From positions 1-64,000 of the forward strand of contig JAVSLW010000009.1 in assembly GCA_039666455.1 (NCBI GenBank): DNA of 64,000 bases. The letters are read 5' to 3'. Made by a program: the position numbers and the translations under genes. Below the pieces are notes generated by a model. The model worked only from the letters and a program-made list of their open reading frames with translations, made no database searches and was not told the origin of the DNA. The first letter of the stretch is position 1. Every line of letters starts with the position of its first letter. Source of the DNA: Methanobacterium sp. GTDB taxonomy: Archaea > Methanobacteriota > Methanobacteria > Methanobacteriales > Methanobacteriaceae. This document shows positions 60,819 to 64,000 of this stretch, in pieces.

Positions 60819-61946
60819 ATGTTAAGCCCAAAAAAAATTTGTTTTCTATCTCCTACAGCATATTCACTTCTTAAGAATAGAAAAGACGATATAAAAAATG
60901 TTATAGGTCCTGATATTGATCAAATAACGTTAGCCAGTGAATTGTCCAAAAGGGGCTATAAAATTACCCTAATTACTTATAATGAGGGAGGCCCTTCAGA
61001 AGAGTTCATTAACGGGATAAAAGTGATAAAAACATATTCGCCGGAAGTACAGACGAATTTTTTTTCTAAAATGAGGTATTTATGGAAAGCATTAAAAAAA
61101 TCAGATTCAGATATTTACTTTCATTATGGAGATTCTTTAGGGATTATACCCACATTTGCAAATTTAATGGGGAAAAAAAGTGTTTATAAAATTGCTTCTG
61201 ATGTATTAGTAAATAGAAACCTTATTATTAATGAAATTAAAGAATTTAAAAGCTCAAAATTTAATTCCAGAGTTATTGGAAACTGGATTGATATTAAATT
61301 TTCCCATGCTATTTGTTTACAAAATCAATATCAGTCAGAAATGCTTAAAAAGGGATATAATAAAAAAGGTAAGATAATTAAATCCCATATTAAATTAAAA
61401 GATCCAGATCCAGCTAAAAAGTCAGAATTTCCAATTGTTTTATGGGTTGGTTCCATGGCTGAAGTTAAGCAGCCGTGGTTAGTTATTGAATTTGCAAAAA
61501 TGATGCCATGGGTAAAGTTCCAGATGATAGGTGGCTACCAGGGAGATCCCACTCTCTATAATAATATAAAAAAACAGGCTGCAAAGTTAAAAAATTTTGA
61601 ATTTTTAGGTGTTGTACCTTTCGAAGAAATAGATCACTATTTCAATAAAGCATGGATCCTGGTAAACACATCCATGTTTGAAGGCTTTCCCAATTCCTTT
61701 CTTCAAGCGTGGATGAATTATATGCCGGTAGTAAGTATTAATGCAAATCCAGATGATGTAATCACTAATTATAAACTTGGGTTTTATTCAAGAAATTTAA
61801 AACAATTAAAAGAAGATTTAAGCACTTTACTAAATAATGAAGATTTAATAACTGAAATGGGGATTAACGGAAGAAAATATGTAGAAGACAATCACGATAT
61901 TAAAAATATTCTTCCTGAATACATTAAGTTATTTGATTCAATTTGA
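60819..61946 (+). CDS. GT4-family glycosyltransferase
   Basis: 375 residues from the ATG at 60819; a TTG at 60804 would add five residues. An N-terminal GT-B half has CFLSPTAYSLL and GGPSEEFINGIKVI. The C-terminal GT4 half has VLWVGSMAEVKQPWLVIEFA and the binding motif SMFEGFPNSFLQAW. It closes the cluster of three glycosyltransferases. Confidence 0.87.
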   Translation: MLSPKKICFLSPTAYSLLKNRKDDIKNVIGPDIDQITLASELSKRGYKITLITYNEGGPSEEFINGIKVIKTYSPEVQTNFFSKMRYLWKALKKSDSDIYFHYGDSLGIIPTFANLMGKKSVYKIASDVLVNRNLIINEIKEFKSSKFNSRVIGNWIDIKFSHAICLQNQYQSEMLKKGYNKKGKIIKSHIKLKDPDPAKKSEFPIVLWVGSMAEVKQPWLVIEFAKMMPWVKFQMIGGYQGDPTLYNNIKKQAAKLKNFEFLGVVPFEEIDHYFNKAWILVNTSMFEGFPNSFLQAWMNYMPVVSINANPDDVITNYKLGFYSRNLKQLKEDLSTLLNNEDLITEMGINGRKYVEDNHDIKNILPEYIKLFDSI

Positions 61947-62267
61947 TTATTTCTTTTTGTTAGTATTTACTGTTGGGTTGTAAACTTATTGTGGGTTAAA
62001 ATTTTCATCTAAAAATTTTTTAGTCAAATAAGCCTCCATTCAAGAAAATAAAAGAAAATTATGGTTAAATAAAAATGCAAACCACAGCCAGCACCCACTA
62101 ACTTTACAGCCCTAAATAATAGTAAATTATTTATACATTGTAATACAAATACGTAGATTAATGTTTCAATTAAGTCTATTTCGAAAGAGAATGCAAAAAA
62201 CAGGTGCTAAAAACTGATTATAAATAATTAAGTAAGTGCAATTAAAAATACCAATATAGGGGCTAAA
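61947..62267. other. Intergenic region with a dispersed 25-bp sequence
   Basis: No gene seen. At 62086-62116 it carries CCAGCA followed by CCC and AACTTTACAGCCCTAAA, an uninterrupted relative of the sequence at 637-690. The promoter of the DUF1616 gene lies at the right end. Confidence 0.6.
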
Positions 62268-63113
62268 ATGAAACGATTATATAATGCAGATATTATTATA
62301 GTTACTTTAATAACATTATTTTGTTTTATATTTCTTATTACATCCAGATTAAATGATGACTATATTGGAACAACAGTGGAATATTTACTGGTACTATTTT
62401 TACCCGGATATGTGATTATAACAATTTATTTCCCCAAAAAGAATGATTTAAAAAATATAAAATGTTTGGCACTAAGTATTATTTTGAGTATATCCATTGC
62501 CTTTCTAATTGGCATGATATGGAACTATGTTATGTTTGATAACAGATTAACACTAACTCTGCTTTCTATTGCTATACTTACCTTTTTAACAATTCCTGTA
62601 GCGTTTTTAAAGAGAAATGGAGTTTCTAAAAGTTTTAATAATAGTTGGATGGGAATCTTCAAAAGCTTTAAATCATGGTATAACGGTAAATCTCAAAGAG
62701 ATAAAGTTACTTCAATTATTCTGGTTATATTTGTTTTTATTGCATTATCATCAACTGCTCATGTTGTTTTTTCGCCTAAAGAAAGTGAACGTTTCACCGA
62801 ATTTTATTTGTTAGGTCCGGGAGGTAAGGCAGTAGATTATCCAACGAATCTTACTACGGGGGAAACTGGAAAGGTTATAATTGGAGTTGTAAACCATGAA
62901 AATCAAAATACAACTTATAAAATGGTAGTTACTTCTAATAAGCGAATAATCGATGAACAGAATCTAACATTAAATAATGCGGAGAAATTTGAAATGCCTT
63001 ACAATTTCACAGTAAGTGACTCAGGGAAAAAAGAATTAAAATTTTTACTTTATAAGCTTCCAGATGATAAAAATGCTTACCGATCTTTATTATTACAGAT
63101 TAGAGTGAATTAG
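62268..63113 (+). CDS. DUF1616 membrane protein
   Basis: 281 residues. Three to four N-terminal helices with YLLVLFLPGYVIITIYFP, the DUF1616 mark, are followed by a further helix (about 148-165). An extracytoplasmic C-terminal beta domain (about 170-281) has FTEFYLLGPGGKAVDYPTNL and TGETGKVIIGVVNHENQNTTY. Such proteins recur in methanogen surface-glycan and S-layer-associated loci. Function unknown. Confidence 0.85.
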   Translation: MKRLYNADIIIVTLITLFCFIFLITSRLNDDYIGTTVEYLLVLFLPGYVIITIYFPKKNDLKNIKCLALSIILSISIAFLIGMIWNYVMFDNRLTLTLLSIAILTFLTIPVAFLKRNGVSKSFNNSWMGIFKSFKSWYNGKSQRDKVTSIILVIFVFIALSSTAHVVFSPKESERFTEFYLLGPGGKAVDYPTNLTTGETGKVIIGVVNHENQNTTYKMVVTSNKRIIDEQNLTLNNAEKFEMPYNFTVSDSGKKELKFLLYKLPDDKNAYRSLLLQIRVN

Positions 63114-63154
63114 AGTTTAAATTTCCTCAATTAATATGTATTACAGGTATTAAT

Positions 63155-63382
63155 ATGTCTGCACTTACTGAAATAACAACAAATATAATAAATAATGGTT
63201 TACTACTTGGAATAGCTTTAGTAGCATTTTTAGTTTTAAAAGAAGTGTTTGGTGCAGATGCAGATAAAAATAAGGAAATTAATTCTTTTATTAGGTTTAT
63301 TGACTTAATTATAGTTCTTTTGTTTATTATTTTCATGATTGTAGTAGGTTATAAAGCTTTCACTGTATTATCTAATCTTTAA
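63155..63382 (+). CDS. Small membrane protein with two TM helices
   Basis: 75 residues with two hydrophobic helices (about 10-28 and 47-70) separated by a charged linker (VFGADADKNKEIN). Function unknown. It lies in line after the DUF1616 gene and before another small membrane protein on the same strand, so probably in the same transcript. Confidence 0.65.
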   Translation: MSALTEITTNIINNGLLLGIALVAFLVLKEVFGADADKNKEINSFIRFIDLIIVLLFIIFMIVVGYKAFTVLSNL

Positions 63383-63436
63383 TGGCCTTAACTAATGTTG
63401 ATAATTAAATTATTAGAAACAACAGAGTAAAATGAA

Positions 63437-63874
63437 ATGAAACTTAATAGGATTATCTTAGGATTAATTTTCGTATTCACACTCTTTTTATTATGCTACA
63501 TTTATGCAGATGAAGGTAATTATCAAAATAATGATGTTGTCGATATTTTGAATGGTAATTCCCAAAAAAACGTTTTTATTGCAGGCCCAATAACTGCTAT
63601 ATTTGATAATGGATTTGAAGTTTATAATATTAAGGATAAAACAGCTTATAGGGTAAAAACTGATTTAAAAATAGGTTGGGGTAATGCTGTCTATATTTTA
63701 GGAATTTTGAATCAGAATAATGAAGTTATTATTACAAAAATCATGACTTTTAAACAGGAAGATGTTATTATGGTCATTTTAAGGTCTTTAGGAGGCCTAA
63801 TAATATTTTTATTAGTTTTTACAAAATTTTGGAAATTTAATCCTCAAAAAATACTGTTTATTAGGAGAAAATAA
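63437..63874 (+). CDS. Membrane protein with an OB-like external domain
   Basis: 145 residues. A signal-anchor-like helix (about 5-23) is followed by an exported 85-residue domain of beta strands: VFIAGPITAIFDNGFEVYNI, IGWGNAVYILGILNQNNEV, OB-fold-like. A C-terminal helix (about 112-131) completes it. Function unknown. The next gene starts at the base after its stop codon. Confidence 0.6.
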   Translation: MKLNRIILGLIFVFTLFLLCYIYADEGNYQNNDVVDILNGNSQKNVFIAGPITAIFDNGFEVYNIKDKTAYRVKTDLKIGWGNAVYILGILNQNNEVIITKIMTFKQEDVIMVILRSLGGLIIFLLVFTKFWKFNPQKILFIRRK

Positions 63875-64000
63875 ATGCCAGACTGGATAACACATGTATT
63901 GGTGGCCTGGAGCTTAGGTACTATTTTGGGGTTTAAATTTAAACAATTTAACCAGTCTAATACTGCTATTGTCATGTTAGGAGCTTTAATTCCAGATATA
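63875..64000 (+). CDS. Membrane-bound metal-dependent hydrolase-like protein (5' part)
   Basis: The first 42 codons of a gene cut by the window end: MPDWITHVLVAWSLGTILGF and, later, ALIPDI. The early His and the PD in LGALIPDI match the YdjM/DUF457 family of membrane metal-dependent hydrolases, whose members start in this way. Its ATG follows the upstream TAA with no gap. Confidence 0.6.
   Translation, partial: MPDWITHVLVAWSLGTILGFKFKQFNQSNTAIVMLGALIPDI

Overview
The window looks like chromosomal DNA from a mesophilic methanogenic archaeon of the order Methanobacteriales, most likely Methanobacterium or a close relative. This is judged from AT-rich DNA with Shine-Dalgarno-led genes, an archaeal CoA-biosynthesis enzyme (4-phosphopantoate--beta-alanine ligase), archaeal GatC, cofactor-independent archaeal phosphoglycerate mutase, class III (EppA-type) prepilins with their peptidase, Elp3, DUF2098, UPF0200/UPF0201, and the DUF2206/DUF1616 surface-polysaccharide proteins. 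I saw no rRNA or tRNA gene.

Layout. 0-4.6 kb: housekeeping genes (M42 peptidase, CoA-pathway ligase, UPF0200 kinase-like protein, UPF0201, Dph6-like ATPase). 4.6-13.9 kb: a surface-appendage locus with six proteins carrying prepilin-like N-termini, two membrane-anchored companions, a DUF2101-like membrane protein and the prepilin peptidase. 13.9-20.1 kb: CTP synthase, phosphoglycerate mutase, homoserine dehydrogenase with an ACT-domain partner, GatC and asparagine synthase. 20.9-30.3 kb: a secreted Asn/Thr-rich protein behind a structured leader, DeoC, Elp3, an S2P-type protease, PRC-barrel and DUF2098 proteins, an ABC exporter and a persulfide-dioxygenase/rhodanese fusion. 30.7-42 kb: a defence and toxin-antitoxin island. 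It holds a PLD-nuclease/SNF2-helicase plus adenine-methyltransferase pair, five MNT nucleotidyltransferases, two HEPN-like partners, HicBA, and broken genes. 42-52 kb: GalT/HIT-like enzyme, AlkD-like protein, three GH130 domains in two genes with a phosphomannose-isomerase-type cupin, archaeoflavoprotein, Dps-like protein and a ZIP transporter. 52-55 kb: a graveyard of decayed genes (DUF1232, Hsp20, IS1595 and others). 53.2-64 kb: a surface-glycan locus (two epimerases, three glycosyltransferases, DUF2206 and DUF1616 membrane proteins).

The most striking signal is a dispersed family of very short palindromes, typically a 6-9 nt arm, a 3-5 nt loop and the complementary arm, bounded by GCCC/GGGC-like edges. 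They occur singly, in tandem strings and nested inside one another. Several sit inside conserved protein genes without breaking the frame: asparagine synthase (34 codons), Elp3 (about 19 codons), an MNT nucleotidyltransferase (about 17 codons), the C-terminus of DeoC, and perhaps the N-terminus of GatC. A 149-bp composite of six different hairpins is tandemly repeated next to deoC. This resembles in kind the in-frame palindromic elements described in Rickettsia. I know of no named archaeal family like it, but I could not search for one.
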